Source: UBA6921 sp964532385 | Lineage (GTDB): Bacteria; Pseudomonadota; Gammaproteobacteria; SG8-11 | Direction: 5' to 3' | NCBI GenBank assembly: GCA_964532385.1 | Contig: CAZHHW010000001.1 | Span: 1-64,000 of the forward strand | Length of the DNA stretch: 64,000 nucleotides | Shown: in pieces, positions 8,640-16,976 of the stretch | How the letters are laid out: each line of letters opens with the position of its first letter | How positions within the stretch are numbered: the first letter of the stretch is position 1 | Made by a program: the position numbers and the translations under genes | The notes under the pieces: generated by a model | The model's database searches: none | What the model was told of the DNA's origin: nothing | The model's input: the letters and a program-made list of their open reading frames with translations, nothing else

Positions 8640-9481
8640 TGCGCCGTCTGGTCGTAGTATGGTTTTTTTTAAGCGTGCCGTGGCACGTATTCGCTGCCGG
8701 AAATATCTGCGCGCACCCATTAACGGATCAAGAGGCTCCGGCGCAATTTATCCGACTTGCACGCCTGCAAATGGCGCTGGAGTATGGCGCGGCGAGCGTC
8801 GAGCTGCGCAAGGTTCAACTGCATCCGGTCGATACCGACATCGTGCGCGTGGAGGCGTCGGTGCAAGTGTCTAAAGTCAACGCGGACAATACCGCATCAT
8901 TCTGGATCATGGGTTGGCTGAGCCGTTGTCAGGGCACGCTTATTTTACGCGGTAATACCTGGCTTGCGGACGGCAGCTTGGTGACGCCGCGCTTTACCGT
9001 GCAGCAGTTGCCGGGGCGCGGATTGGTGCTGGGCAAGGAAAGCGCGCGGCTCAAGGTGATTGCATTTGTCGACAGCCGTTGTCCGCATTGTCATCGTCTC
9101 ATTGCCTACGCCCGCGATTTGCTCAAGATCGGAGCGATTCGCATCGAGTTTCGCCAGGTCGCGTATCTGGAAACCGCCGTCGAGGCGGTGAAAGACTCGC
9201 GCCTGTACGAAACGGCATTATTCAACACCCGGCCCGGTGTGTTGAATGCGGAAGATTATCTGGATATGGTCGGCGAGCTGAACAGCACGCTGGATGCGGA
9301 TACCAATGCGCCCGGCTATGAAAAAGCACTGGAGCTGATAAAAGTCAACACCAGCACTGCGCGCGATGTGTTGCACGTCAGCGCGGTTCCCGCCGTGCTG
9401 ATTCTTGATAAAAAAGAAAGCGGTGAGTACCGGCTGGCCGGACTTGCCGAAATGAATCGGCTGTTCCAGCCGGATTTATAA
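8636..9481 (+). CDS. periplasmic thioredoxin-fold disulfide protein (DsbC/DsbG-like)
   Basis: A 281-residue exported protein. The ATG at 8636 overlaps the rnd stop (ATGA) and begins a signal peptide (MMRRLVVVWFFLSVPWHVFA). A second ATG follows at 8639. The first half resembles the N-terminal dimerisation part of DsbC/DsbG and the second half is a thioredoxin fold with the redox motif CPHC in DSRCPHCHRL near residue 149. A cis-Pro loop candidate, VSAVPAVLIL, lies near residue 250. It likely acts on disulfides in the periplasm. Partner and direction (isomerase or oxidase) cannot be read from the sequence. Confidence 0.85.
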   Translation: MMRRLVVVWFFLSVPWHVFAAGNICAHPLTDQEAPAQFIRLARLQMALEYGAASVELRKVQLHPVDTDIVRVEASVQVSKVNADNTASFWIMGWLSRCQGTLILRGNTWLADGSLVTPRFTVQQLPGRGLVLGKESARLKVIAFVDSRCPHCHRLIAYARDLLKIGAIRIEFRQVAYLETAVEAVKDSRLYETALFNTRPGVLNAEDYLDMVGELNSTLDADTNAPGYEKALELIKVNTSTARDVLHVSAVPAVLILDKKESGEYRLAGLAEMNRLFQPDL

Positions 9482-9525
9482 TCTCACCGTCCGTATATGT
9501 TTCAGCCTGTCGAGAAGGCGAGTCC

Positions 9526-10659
9526 ATGTTCCAATCCCGCAGGGAATACCGCTTCGCGTGGCGGGAAGATAATCGCTTCAAGCTGCTGATCGACGGCGAG
9601 CAATTTTTCCCCGCCATGCTGGCCGCCATTCATGACGCGCGCCGTTTTGTCATGCTGGAAATGTATTTAATCGAGTCCGGCGGCATCGCCACCCGCATCA
9701 TCGACGCACTCAGCGCCGCGGCGCAGCGCGGCGTTCGGGTCAAGGTGCTGCTGGATCATTATGGTTCGCTGGGGTTGCATGACGAAGATCGCGCCCGCCT
9801 GCGCGGCAGCGGTGCCGATGTGCATTTCTACAACCGGCTCGCGGTGACGCGCTGGCGCCGCAGTTTGTATCGCGATCACCGTAAAATATTGATTGTGGAT
9901 GGCAGTGTGGCCTTCATCGGCGGCGCGGGGATCACCGACGAATTTATCACCACCGGCGCGCAGCCGGGCTGGCGCGAGACGCTCGTGGAAGCCCGCGGTG
10001 CGGTGGTCGGCGACTGGTGCCAGTTGTTCCGCGAAGGCTGGCAGCGCAGCAGCAACAAAGTATTGAGTATTGACTATGCGTCCGTAGTAAAGGCCGGCAG
10101 CCAGCGCGGCCGGGTGGTGAGCAACCAGGCACACGGTCCTTGGGAAATTCATCGCTCGATTCTCAATCGCATGCGTTCCGCGCGGCATCTCGCATGGCTT
10201 GCGACCGCGTATTTTGTGCCTTCATGGAAATTGCGGCGCGCGTTGCGCTTCGCGGCGCGCGCCGGTACCGATGTGCGTTTATTGCTGCCCGGTCCTTTTT
10301 CCGATCATCCCGGTGTGCGTCACGCCGGCCGGCGCCATTACGGAGGATTGTTGCGGCATGGCGTGCGTATTTACGAATATCAGCCGCGCTTCATGCATCA
10401 AAAAATTCTGCTGTGCGATTCCTGGACGAGCATCGGTTCCAGCAATGTCGACCGCTGGGGACAGCGCTGGAATCTGGAAGCGAATCAGGAAATCGATGAC
10501 GTGGGATTTGCCCGCGAGACGGCGGCGATGCTGGCGGCGGATTTTGCGCTAGCGCAAGAGATTACCTATGCCGACTGGTCCCAGCGCTCCTGGTCGCGGC
10601 GTTTTTTGGAAAAATTTTGGGGCCGGGTCGATGCGTTATTACAGCTTTTGGAACGCTAG
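9526..10659 (+). CDS. phospholipase D-family cardiolipin synthase (ClsB-like)
   Basis: A 377-residue enzyme of the phospholipase D superfamily that probably joins phospholipids into cardiolipin at the inner membrane. Two HKD motifs are present: HRKILIVDGSVAFIGG near residue 118 and MHQKILLCDSWTSIGSSNVD near residue 288, each followed by the expected G/S-rich turn. Length, the absence of N-terminal membrane helices and the W-N-L-E-A-N motif after the second HKD fit ClsB better than ClsA. Its stop shares bases with the stop of convergent apaG (4-base overlap). Confidence 0.9.
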   Translation: MFQSRREYRFAWREDNRFKLLIDGEQFFPAMLAAIHDARRFVMLEMYLIESGGIATRIIDALSAAAQRGVRVKVLLDHYGSLGLHDEDRARLRGSGADVHFYNRLAVTRWRRSLYRDHRKILIVDGSVAFIGGAGITDEFITTGAQPGWRETLVEARGAVVGDWCQLFREGWQRSSNKVLSIDYASVVKAGSQRGRVVSNQAHGPWEIHRSILNRMRSARHLAWLATAYFVPSWKLRRALRFAARAGTDVRLLLPGPFSDHPGVRHAGRRHYGGLLRHGVRIYEYQPRFMHQKILLCDSWTSIGSSNVDRWGQRWNLEANQEIDDVGFARETAAMLAADFALAQEITYADWSQRSWSRRFLEKFWGRVDALLQLLER

Positions 10660-11039
10660 TGCAGCGTATGCGGGCGCACCAGCGTAAATACCGGAATCGG
10701 GGCGTTGAAGTGTTTGCCGTCGTCCGCGACCATTTGGTAGCTGCCCTGCATGCTGCCCAAGGGAGTTTCGATAATCGCGCCGCTGGTGTACTGGAATCCC
10801 TGGCCAGGTTTTAGATAGGGCTGATGCCCGACCACGCCTTCACCGATGACTTCCTGCACTTTGCCGTTCGCATCGGTGATGACCCAATGGCGGGTGAGCA
10901 GTTTTGCGGCGACCGTGCCGGTGTTTTGAATCGTGACGGTATAAGAAAACACGAAGCGATTGGCGTCCGGCTCCGACTGTTCGTCGATGTAGTTGGGTTG
11001 CACCTGAACGTGAATTTCATGGGGTGGCTTTTGCATCAT
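10656..11039 (-). CDS. apaG: ApaG (Co2+/Mg2+ efflux-associated) protein
   Basis: A 127-residue ApaG/DUF525 domain protein with an immunoglobulin-like beta fold. Typical features are VQPNYIDEQSEPDANRFVF-type opening strands, TRHWVITDANG, the GVVGHQPYLKPGQGFQYTSG core and GSMQGSYQM. The biochemical role of ApaG is not firmly established. It is often found beside ksgA and apaH, but here it stands alone between a cardiolipin-synthase-like gene and the glycosyltransferase-like gene. Start at ATG 11039; a second ATG follows immediately. Confidence 0.96.
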   Translation of the reverse strand: MMQKPPHEIHVQVQPNYIDEQSEPDANRFVFSYTVTIQNTGTVAAKLLTRHWVITDANGKVQEVIGEGVVGHQPYLKPGQGFQYTSGAIIETPLGSMQGSYQMVADDGKHFNAPIPVFTLVRPHTLH

Positions 11040-11128
11040 GATAACCAGGCATCAGTCGTGAGTTGAGGAGGCAATTGTACTGTATTTTTAGCGCGAAACC
11101 TGCCGGTGCAAGACAAATTCAAAATTTT

Positions 11129-12550
11129 TTACGGCGTCGCCGGCGGCGCCGTGGCCGTGCGCAGCTTGACAATAACTCCGCCCGCTTGCAGCGCGACGGT
11201 TTCGGCATTGCCGCTCAGGCTGGCGATACTCTGCGCCAGCGGAGCATTCTTCGGGTCGTTGTGCGCAAACATGATGTGGGTTACTCCCTTCATTTGTTGC
11301 ATGAATTTGGCGGGGTCATCCTGCGGCGGAGGCAGCGGCAACGCCGCGCGCTTGACGGCAAACATGGTGCGCCCGGGCCACTGGCTTGCGACGCGGAAAT
11401 TTTCACCCGCGCTTTCAGCCTCATGCGCGAGTGTACGAATTAATTCATCTTCGGGGGGCAGTACATCGAGCAGGTTATGACGCGCATGCACGCGATCAAT
11501 TTGCATGAATAAGGTGGCGAGAATAAATAATGCCGCAAATACAATGCCGCGCTGGCCTAAAAAATTGCGCACGCGTATGGCGCTGTTGAGTTTAATCAGT
11601 AACGCCGTGCCGCGATACAACACCAGTGCGATGGCCGCCATTGCCCACGCGCCGTCGGCTGCAATCAAGCCAATCACGGCGCCCAGGGCGAGAATAGTTC
11701 CTAATAAGTCGCCGCTCAGAAAGCGCCGGTCCATGACAAGTACGAGCAAGAGCAGTGCAAACGGCAAGGCGCCAAATAGCGCGCCGCGGGGGGTCAATTC
11801 CAGCAGGTCGAGACCGGCTACGGCCGTTCCCAGCGCGATGAGTGGATTGTCGAACCAGCGCAAGGCAATCCAGCCTGCTTGCATGACCAGAATGACGGTC
11901 ACTGTGAGACCGATGCCCAGCAGCACTTGATTGCGCCGTTTCGGTTCGATGGGATTTTTTTGCCAGAACCAGGCCAGCGCGGCCGGCACCGCAAGCCCGG
12001 CGGGGTGCAGTGTGACCGCGGTGGCGATCAATAACAGTTGGGTGAAATACCAGCCGGTAATAGCGCGATCCTGTGCGCGGTATTTGTGGTCGACGCGCCA
12101 GGCAAGGCCGAAGATCAACAGTAAATAGGGTCCGGCACCGATGGCATCGAGCTGCAAGAGTGTGACTGGTGCAATCAAGAGCAGTCCGCTGCCAATCAAG
12201 GCCACTTCACCGCTCTGGGTTTGTTTGCTCCAGGAAAACAGCAACCAAAGCGCGAGAAAGGTAATGATGACAGTAAACATTTTGGCCGCGATGATGCTGC
12301 CCGACCAATAAACGCCCAGCGGAATGAACATCAACGCGCGGAAGTCGGGCATGCCGAACACGACCACCGGATGCGCAACCTGATCGGCAATCGACCAGTC
12401 CAGCAATAATGCCCGGGCCGCGCCTTCGTCCATGCCGTAAGGGGTAAAATTAATCAGATCAAAAAATACCAAGACCAGACCCCATGCGACCAGCAGCAAT
12501 AATGCCCAATAACGCTGATCGATACGTGCAATGAGGGAGTCGAAGTTCAT
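11129..12550 (-). CDS. polytopic GT-C-like glycosyltransferase / membrane protein
   Basis: A 473-residue protein with about ten membrane helices and a C-terminal soluble tail (about 395-473). An acidic motif in the first loop after helix 1 (YGMDEGAARA, near residue 38) is placed as in GT-C enzymes of the ArnT/PMT type, which transfer sugars from polyprenyl phosphate carriers. I cannot identify the family with confidence. It follows the VWA and proton-channel genes on the same strand with a 69-base gap, so it may belong to the same functional unit. Alternative: an unrelated membrane protein merely downstream. Confidence 0.65.
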   Translation of the reverse strand: MNFDSLIARIDQRYWALLLLVAWGLVLVFFDLINFTPYGMDEGAARALLLDWSIADQVAHPVVVFGMPDFRALMFIPLGVYWSGSIIAAKMFTVIITFLALWLLFSWSKQTQSGEVALIGSGLLLIAPVTLLQLDAIGAGPYLLLIFGLAWRVDHKYRAQDRAITGWYFTQLLLIATAVTLHPAGLAVPAALAWFWQKNPIEPKRRNQVLLGIGLTVTVILVMQAGWIALRWFDNPLIALGTAVAGLDLLELTPRGALFGALPFALLLLVLVMDRRFLSGDLLGTILALGAVIGLIAADGAWAMAAIALVLYRGTALLIKLNSAIRVRNFLGQRGIVFAALFILATLFMQIDRVHARHNLLDVLPPEDELIRTLAHEAESAGENFRVASQWPGRTMFAVKRAALPLPPPQDDPAKFMQQMKGVTHIMFAHNDPKNAPLAQSIASLSGNAETVALQAGGVIVKLRTATAPPATP

Positions 12551-12619
12551 GGGATTCTTGTGTTATGCCGCGCGGGATGCGAAAGCGCGGCCGATTATAC
12601 ATAGGGCGAGGCGCAGGCG

Positions 12620-13408
12620 TTAGTCACGAAATTCCAGATGCAACATGCGGCCCTTGGTCTCCTTGGCCAGAGTTTCGTATTCCCATAGTGTGTCGGGATT
12701 GTCGCGTCCCAGCGGTAATGTGAATACTGGGCTTGGAATGTCGTGGTAGGCGATGTGGTCGGTGGAAGGTTCATCGCCGATCAAAACATAGGCGCCGGGT
12801 GGAGGAGCGGACTTTACTGCGTGCCGGAATGCCTGGCCGATGGTTTCTTCGGAGCCGATGAAAGGGGCGTTTTGTAACAGACGGTCAAACATCTCGGCCA
12901 TGGTGCCGGTGTAGGTTTCGGCGGCATTATCCGAAAACCAGGTGATGGCGTTGAGCTCTTTCCCGGAGCGAATGACCATCACGCGTAATACCGGAATTAA
13001 AAATGTGGTCACACCATGCATTGAACCGCTCGCGTCCACCATCAGATGGATGGACTTGCCCGGCAATTGCTTGAGACCGAGAATGAACAGATCGAAATCC
13101 TTGCGGTTTTTGCCGCCTTTATCCATCCCGGCCACCGCCAGGGCCTGCTCCATTTGTCCCTCGGAGGTCAAAATCGAAAGTTGATCCATGTCGTGCAGCA
13201 GGCGTTGTTTGTCGGCGGTAACACCCGCCAGTGTTTTTTGCAGTTGGGCGATTTCTTTTTTCAACGTCGGCAATTGTTTTTGTTCGACCATGCGCGAAGT
13301 CAGTAAAATCGTGACCAGCAGAAAAATGAACATGGTCAACATCAGCAACGCGATGTCGGTGAAAATAATGTACACGTTGAGCGGCGCAAAGCGCCGTTTC
13401 GGTTTCAT
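12620..13408 (-). CDS. TolR/MotB-like membrane anchor fused to periplasmic von Willebrand A domain
   Basis: A 262-residue protein with one N-terminal membrane helix (about 12-36) carrying a buried Asp18 in YIIFTDIALLML, the place of the essential proton-carrying Asp of ExbD, TolR and MotB. A coiled linker (about 44-80) leads to a von Willebrand A domain. MIDAS residues are visible: DASGS at 125-129, Thr189 in GSEETIGQ and Asp212 in LIGDEPSTD. By homology to TolR/MotB topology the VWA domain should lie in the periplasm. It is encoded 3 bases after the TolQ/MotA-like gene, which strongly implies a complex. Usual partners carry peptidoglycan-binding or TonB-linked domains, so the VWA tail is unusual. 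Confidence 0.85.
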   Translation of the reverse strand: MKPKRRFAPLNVYIIFTDIALLMLTMFIFLLVTILLTSRMVEQKQLPTLKKEIAQLQKTLAGVTADKQRLLHDMDQLSILTSEGQMEQALAVAGMDKGGKNRKDFDLFILGLKQLPGKSIHLMVDASGSMHGVTTFLIPVLRVMVIRSGKELNAITWFSDNAAETYTGTMAEMFDRLLQNAPFIGSEETIGQAFRHAVKSAPPPGAYVLIGDEPSTDHIAYHDIPSPVFTLPLGRDNPDTLWEYETLAKETKGRMLHLEFRD

Positions 13409-13411
13409 AAT

Positions 13412-14401
13412 TCAGTCGATCTTTTTTACAAAGCTTTTAGTAAAGACCCGCCACCAGCGTCCTTGATTCATGCGTTTGAGCTGGAATTCGGTCCGTAAGG
13501 TATCCAGATACTCGCGCTGCAAATTCAGAGTCGCGCGCAACGCCGTGTTGTCGCCTTCGACTTGCTTCAGATGCATCAGTTCTTTGGCGAAGTCTCCGAT
13601 CATGTGCTTGGTTTCCGCCAGCGTGGCGTGCAGACGTTCGAGGTTTTGGGTGATGGCGCGGATCTCCGCATCGAGCACCCGGATATCGCGTTGCGGCGAA
13701 GGCTTGATGTCGGTCGCGCAATACACCAGAAAAATGCGCGTAAGTGAATCTTTCAGGCTTTCAACGCCGTTTTGATTGATGTGTGCGAACACTCGCAATA
13801 ACACGCCGCCGAACACCGCGCCCAGCAAGGTTGCGTAGAACGCCGTGCCCATGCCCTGCATGGCGCTGCGTAAACCGGCCAATAATTGTTCCTGATCTTC
13901 CCCCAGGGCTTGCAGCGAACTGGTTAATCCGACCAGGGTGAGACTCAAACCCACCACCGTACCGATCAGGCCGAAGGTGATCATCAGGTTGCCGAAGACT
14001 TCCAGCGCATGGGAAAAACGCTGATACGTGGAGAATTCCACATCGACCAGGGATTCCAGATCCAGTTCGCTGTTGTTGCGGATAATGGTTTTTAACGATT
14101 CGAAAAACCCTGCGAGTCCCAGCCGTTTGGGTGTGTGTTCGATCCCGGCCCAACCGGAGGTTTTTGCAATTTTCTCCAGATGATCGACGTGCACTGCTTC
14201 GTAGGTGACCAGGATCATCAGCACGAAACTGATCATGCAGCCCAGTAGATAGAAGCCGATGATCACCCACGTGATGTGACTGTCATCGGACTTAACGAAA
14301 TCCCATACGCCGGTGTCGGTGTATAAACCCAGGATCACCATCAGCGAGGCGGCGGACCAGATCATCCATAACAGCAAAGTGCGGAATCCGCGTTGAATCA
14401 C
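13412..14401 (-). CDS. MotA/TolQ/ExbB-family proton channel protein
   Basis: A 329-residue inner-membrane protein with helices at about 8-28, 43-68, 130-155 and 180-205. The third and fourth contain the family signatures GLIGTVVGLSL and GMGTAFYATLLGAVFG. These line the proton path in TolQ, ExbB and MotA. A long C-terminal tail (about 235-329) is rich in charged heptads and probably forms a cytoplasmic coiled coil, as in ZorA-like proteins. The next gene encodes the matching single-helix partner with a membrane Asp. Together they look like a proton-driven motor unit whose output is the VWA domain. Confidence 0.88.
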   Translation of the reverse strand: MIQRGFRTLLLWMIWSAASLMVILGLYTDTGVWDFVKSDDSHITWVIIGFYLLGCMISFVLMILVTYEAVHVDHLEKIAKTSGWAGIEHTPKRLGLAGFFESLKTIIRNNSELDLESLVDVEFSTYQRFSHALEVFGNLMITFGLIGTVVGLSLTLVGLTSSLQALGEDQEQLLAGLRSAMQGMGTAFYATLLGAVFGGVLLRVFAHINQNGVESLKDSLTRIFLVYCATDIKPSPQRDIRVLDAEIRAITQNLERLHATLAETKHMIGDFAKELMHLKQVEGDNTALRATLNLQREYLDTLRTEFQLKRMNQGRWWRVFTKSFVKKID

Positions 14402-14721
14402 AAAGCATTCCTTGAGTTAGATTGTTAGGGCGCCGAGTATGTTGGCGAAGCAATTCAGCGGTCAACTCGGGGAGTGCGCACTATTCTCTTCTATAGATCA
14501 TTCCCAGTTATTTATGCGCGGCAATTGTGCGCGATTAAGCTTTAAAACTTGCGCCACAATACGCTTGCCGGGCGTAAGGATTTCGAGTATGTTTTAGCCC
14601 GCTGTAGTCATGGGATAGATCGCGCAAAAATGTTTTACGCGGCAAAGTTGTTTGTGTATGCATTCTGGTATGTCTTAAAGGGGTCTGGTAGTTTCAACGT
14701 CAACGGGGAGGAGTTTTAAAA
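14402..14721. other. divergent regulatory region, no gene seen
   Basis: 320 bases separate the minus-strand proton-channel gene from the plus-strand respiratory island, so it must hold both promoters. I found no FNR/ANR-type TTGAT-N4-ATCAA box and no clear -35/-10 pair. A strong Shine-Dalgarno (GGGGAGGAG, about 14704-14712) ends the region. Confidence 0.5.
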
Positions 14722-14817
14722 GTGGATATCAATACGCAAATTGCATTGGTGTATGTGGTTGCAGCCGCCGTTGCCTGGGGTTTTGCAGCGATCTTGCTCA
14801 AGAAACATTCCAAATAA
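14722..14817 (+). CDS. 31-residue single-helix membrane peptide
   Basis: A very small gene starting at GTG 14722, 9 bases after a GGAGGAG ribosome site. The product has one hydrophobic helix (about residues 8-26) followed by a KKHSK tail, giving the N-out or N-in single-span layout of small oxidase subunits such as CcoQ or CydX. It is the first gene of the respiratory island, 107 bases before a diheme cytochrome gene. The role is inferred only from place and shape. Confidence 0.6.
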   Translation: MDINTQIALVYVVAAAVAWGFAAILLKKHSK

Positions 14818-14924
14818 ATTCAAGTTTCCGGTGTGCATGCTTCAGCGCAAGGCAGGCGTTATCAAGCGGGCTGTGATGCTTAACAGAATTGCATCGGAAG
14901 TGTAAACGGGAGGGTAAAGAGTCC

Positions 14925-15677
14925 ATGTCCAATAAAAGCAGAGTATCCGTTGTTGCCATATTGTTTGCCTTGGCATCCAGCTCGGTAAATGCGTCAGCAG
15001 AATTTGTCCCCAAGACGGTGGGTAACATAGAAAATGGGAAAAATATTTTTACCAATGGCAAAGATTCCACCGGGGTTCCGGCTTGTCTGACCTGCCACGG
15101 TGAAAAGGCCATGGGCGAGGACAGCATGGGCACCCCCCGTCTGGCAGGCCAGGGCTATACCTTCCTCGTTAAACAATTGACTGACTTTGCAACGGATAAG
15201 CGCACTGACACCACCATGGGCGTCATGAACAATAACGCCAAGGGCCTGACCGAGACCGAGCGCCAAGATGTGTCCGCTTATTTAAGTAGCCTGAATAAAG
15301 GTGAAATCAAAGTGGAAGGTTCGGATCTGGAAGCCGTAAAAGGTTTGGGCCAACCGGTTGGCCAAACCCACCTGGGCAAGAGCATCGTGCAGCATGGTGC
15401 CCCCGACCGCGGCATTCCCGCTTGCCATTCATGCCATGGCTACAATGCGCGTGGCGCGTTTCCGATTTATCCCGCGCTCAGTGGGCAGAAATACGTATAC
15501 CTCGTCAATCAGTTGAAAAAATGGCGTGATGCCAGCCGCGCTAATGACATGATGGGGCAAATGCGAGCCGTGGCGAAAAAAATGTCCGATGACGACATTT
15601 ACAACGTTGCGGCATTTTTAACTTCTGCTGATCGTACGACCAACGGCAATGCCCGCATGCCACAACAACAACATTAA
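14925..15677 (+). CDS. diheme cytochrome c4-like protein
   Basis: A 250-residue periplasmic cytochrome with two haem c sites, CLTCH (near residue 45) and CHSCH (near 150), in two similar halves. Each half ends with the LTxxE..DVSAYLSSL-type helix of the cytochrome c4 family. ATG 14925 was chosen over the upstream TTG because it follows GGGAGGG and starts a signal peptide (SNKSRVSVVAILFALASS, cut near NASA). It probably carries electrons to the terminal oxidase encoded downstream. A strong terminator follows at 15701. Confidence 0.93.
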   Translation: MSNKSRVSVVAILFALASSSVNASAEFVPKTVGNIENGKNIFTNGKDSTGVPACLTCHGEKAMGEDSMGTPRLAGQGYTFLVKQLTDFATDKRTDTTMGVMNNNAKGLTETERQDVSAYLSSLNKGEIKVEGSDLEAVKGLGQPVGQTHLGKSIVQHGAPDRGIPACHSCHGYNARGAFPIYPALSGQKYVYLVNQLKKWRDASRANDMMGQMRAVAKKMSDDDIYNVAAFLTSADRTTNGNARMPQQQH

Positions 15678-15700
15678 ACAGATTTTTGAAATCCGGATGT

Positions 15701-15733
15701 AAAAGGCGGGGGTGAATACCCCGCCTTTTTTTT
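15701..15733 (+). terminator. rho-independent terminator after cytochrome c4 gene
   Basis: An 11-bp perfect stem, AAAAGGCGGGG (15701-15711) with CCCCGCCTTTT (15719-15729), has a 7-base loop and runs into eight consecutive T. It lies 24 bases past the cytochrome c4 stop and closes the first transcript of the island. Confidence 0.93.
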
Positions 15734-15763
15734 GATGCTGATCGTGATTCGACCGTGCCACAC

Positions 15764-15790
15764 CTTAGCAGTCTTGGTGCATGTGCTAAG
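15764..15790. promoter_or_regulatory. inverted repeat upstream of second cytochrome operon
   Basis: CTTAGCA (15764-15770) and TGCTAAG (15784-15790) form a 7-bp inverted repeat with a 13-base spacer, about 84 bases before the next start codon. It sits where the promoter of the downstream operon should be and could be a regulator site. No family is recognised. Confidence 0.35.
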
Positions 15791-15873
15791 CTTCCGCGCC
15801 TTGAACCAATCCCGCAGATACCGGTCTGTTGGTTAGCATCCATTGTTCCTATTTGTAACGGCGGTAAAATTAC

Positions 15874-16452
15874 ATGGCTAAGTTAAAGACAGGCGAACGG
15901 CTTTTGTTCGGTATTTTCGGGGTATTTATTGTACTTGCCATCGTCAGTTATGTAATTTTAGAAGTGATTCGGGCCAAGTCAGTCAAGCCCATGTACACCG
16001 CTACATCGCATTTCGATTTTACTCCGGAAGGATTGAAGGGATCGGAATGGTTTCGTCAGGCCAATTGCACCTCCTGTCACCGTGCCTTGCGCAACGGTAC
16101 GAACATGGGACTGAATCTCGATGGCATTGGATCGCGCCGGTCACCGGAATGGATTGTTGAGTTTTTAAATCGCCCCGAAGCAACATACTCGGTGCGTACG
16201 GTTGATCATGGTCCGGGGAAAGAAGCCGCTTACGTCGCTCAAATGCCACAAGAAAAACTACGCGCAATAGCAGTGTTCCTGTCGGAGCTGCGTGCCGACA
16301 ACGGCGCCGCGACCGCGGCCGCGCCGCCCGCGGGCCGTTCCGAGTTTATTGATAATATGGTCAAGATGTGGGCCCCGGCAGAGTGGAATGATAAATATCA
16401 AGACGTGCGCACTAAGCCGCTCGAGGCTCCTAAATCGCAAGTGCAGCCGTAA
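15874..16452 (+). CDS. membrane-anchored monohaem cytochrome c
   Basis: A 192-residue cytochrome with one N-terminal membrane helix (about 10-32), a periplasmic haem c domain with CTSCH near residue 65 and a tail rich in Ala and Pro. NLDGIGSRRSPEWIVEFLNRP after the haem resembles CcoO/CcoP-type c domains, and the same LDGIGS pattern recurs in the cytochrome at 22870. The distal ligand is probably a Met in YVAQMPQEKL. It is followed after 11 bases by the mini-CcoN gene. It may serve as an electron-entry subunit replacing CcoP. Confidence 0.88.
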   Translation: MAKLKTGERLLFGIFGVFIVLAIVSYVILEVIRAKSVKPMYTATSHFDFTPEGLKGSEWFRQANCTSCHRALRNGTNMGLNLDGIGSRRSPEWIVEFLNRPEATYSVRTVDHGPGKEAAYVAQMPQEKLRAIAVFLSELRADNGAATAAAPPAGRSEFIDNMVKMWAPAEWNDKYQDVRTKPLEAPKSQVQP

Positions 16453-16463
16453 GGAAAAATGCC

Positions 16464-16976
16464 ATGAACGAATGGGAAACCAACCAGGAATACACGCGTT
16501 ATACCCTATGGTTTGTCTATGCTTGCGTGATCTACAGCATTATCGGATTTTCATGGGGGGCATTAATGGGCGGCATCGCCGATTTCCGTCACTTCGTGGA
16601 TCATCGCTTGCACGGAAATTTAATTGTGCGTGCGCATACACACATCAATTTGTTGGGTTGGGTGGAGATGGCGATATTTGCTGCGGTGTACTACATCATT
16701 CCACGCTTGGTAAAACGCTCCATTTACAGTCTCAAACTCGTGAAAGTCCATTTTTGGACTCACAATTTCGGCTTAATCGGGATGGTGGTATTTTTTACCG
16801 CCGCGGGTATTGCAGGCGGTAATGCGAGCGTAACTGCGCCGCCCGACCAAGTCGAATTGTTGGTGAAGCCTTATCTTGCAACCATGGGAATTTTCGGCAC
16901 GCTCGTGCTCATCGCGAATATAATTTGGGCTTACAATATCTTCCGTACCTGTTCGGGTTGGGCTCACCGGCCATGA
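16464..16976 (+). CDS. quarter-length CcoN-like haem-copper oxidase homologue
   Basis: A 170-residue membrane protein with four helices that corresponds to roughly the last four helices of CcoN. RAHTHINLLGWVEMA (56-70) lines up with VAHAHLALLGF in the full CcoN at 18937, including both haem-ligand histidines (His58, His60). VHFWTHNFGLIG then lines up with FHFWMLLIGFTT. The copper-ligand histidines and the active-site Tyr are absent because that half of the protein is missing. It is not a broken CcoN: it has its own AAGGAA ribosome site, a natural end and an ATGA overlap with the next gene. It may bind haem as a dimer or act as an assembly or electron-transfer subunit. Confidence 0.82.
   Translation: MNEWETNQEYTRYTLWFVYACVIYSIIGFSWGALMGGIADFRHFVDHRLHGNLIVRAHTHINLLGWVEMAIFAAVYYIIPRLVKRSIYSLKLVKVHFWTHNFGLIGMVVFFTAAGIAGGNASVTAPPDQVELLVKPYLATMGIFGTLVLIANIIWAYNIFRTCSGWAHRP

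Noticed and set aside
11129..14401. Zorya-type defence system
   Set aside because: The MotA-like gene fits, but the partner has a VWA domain in place of a peptidoglycan-binding one, and no ZorC, ZorD or ZorE-like gene is near.
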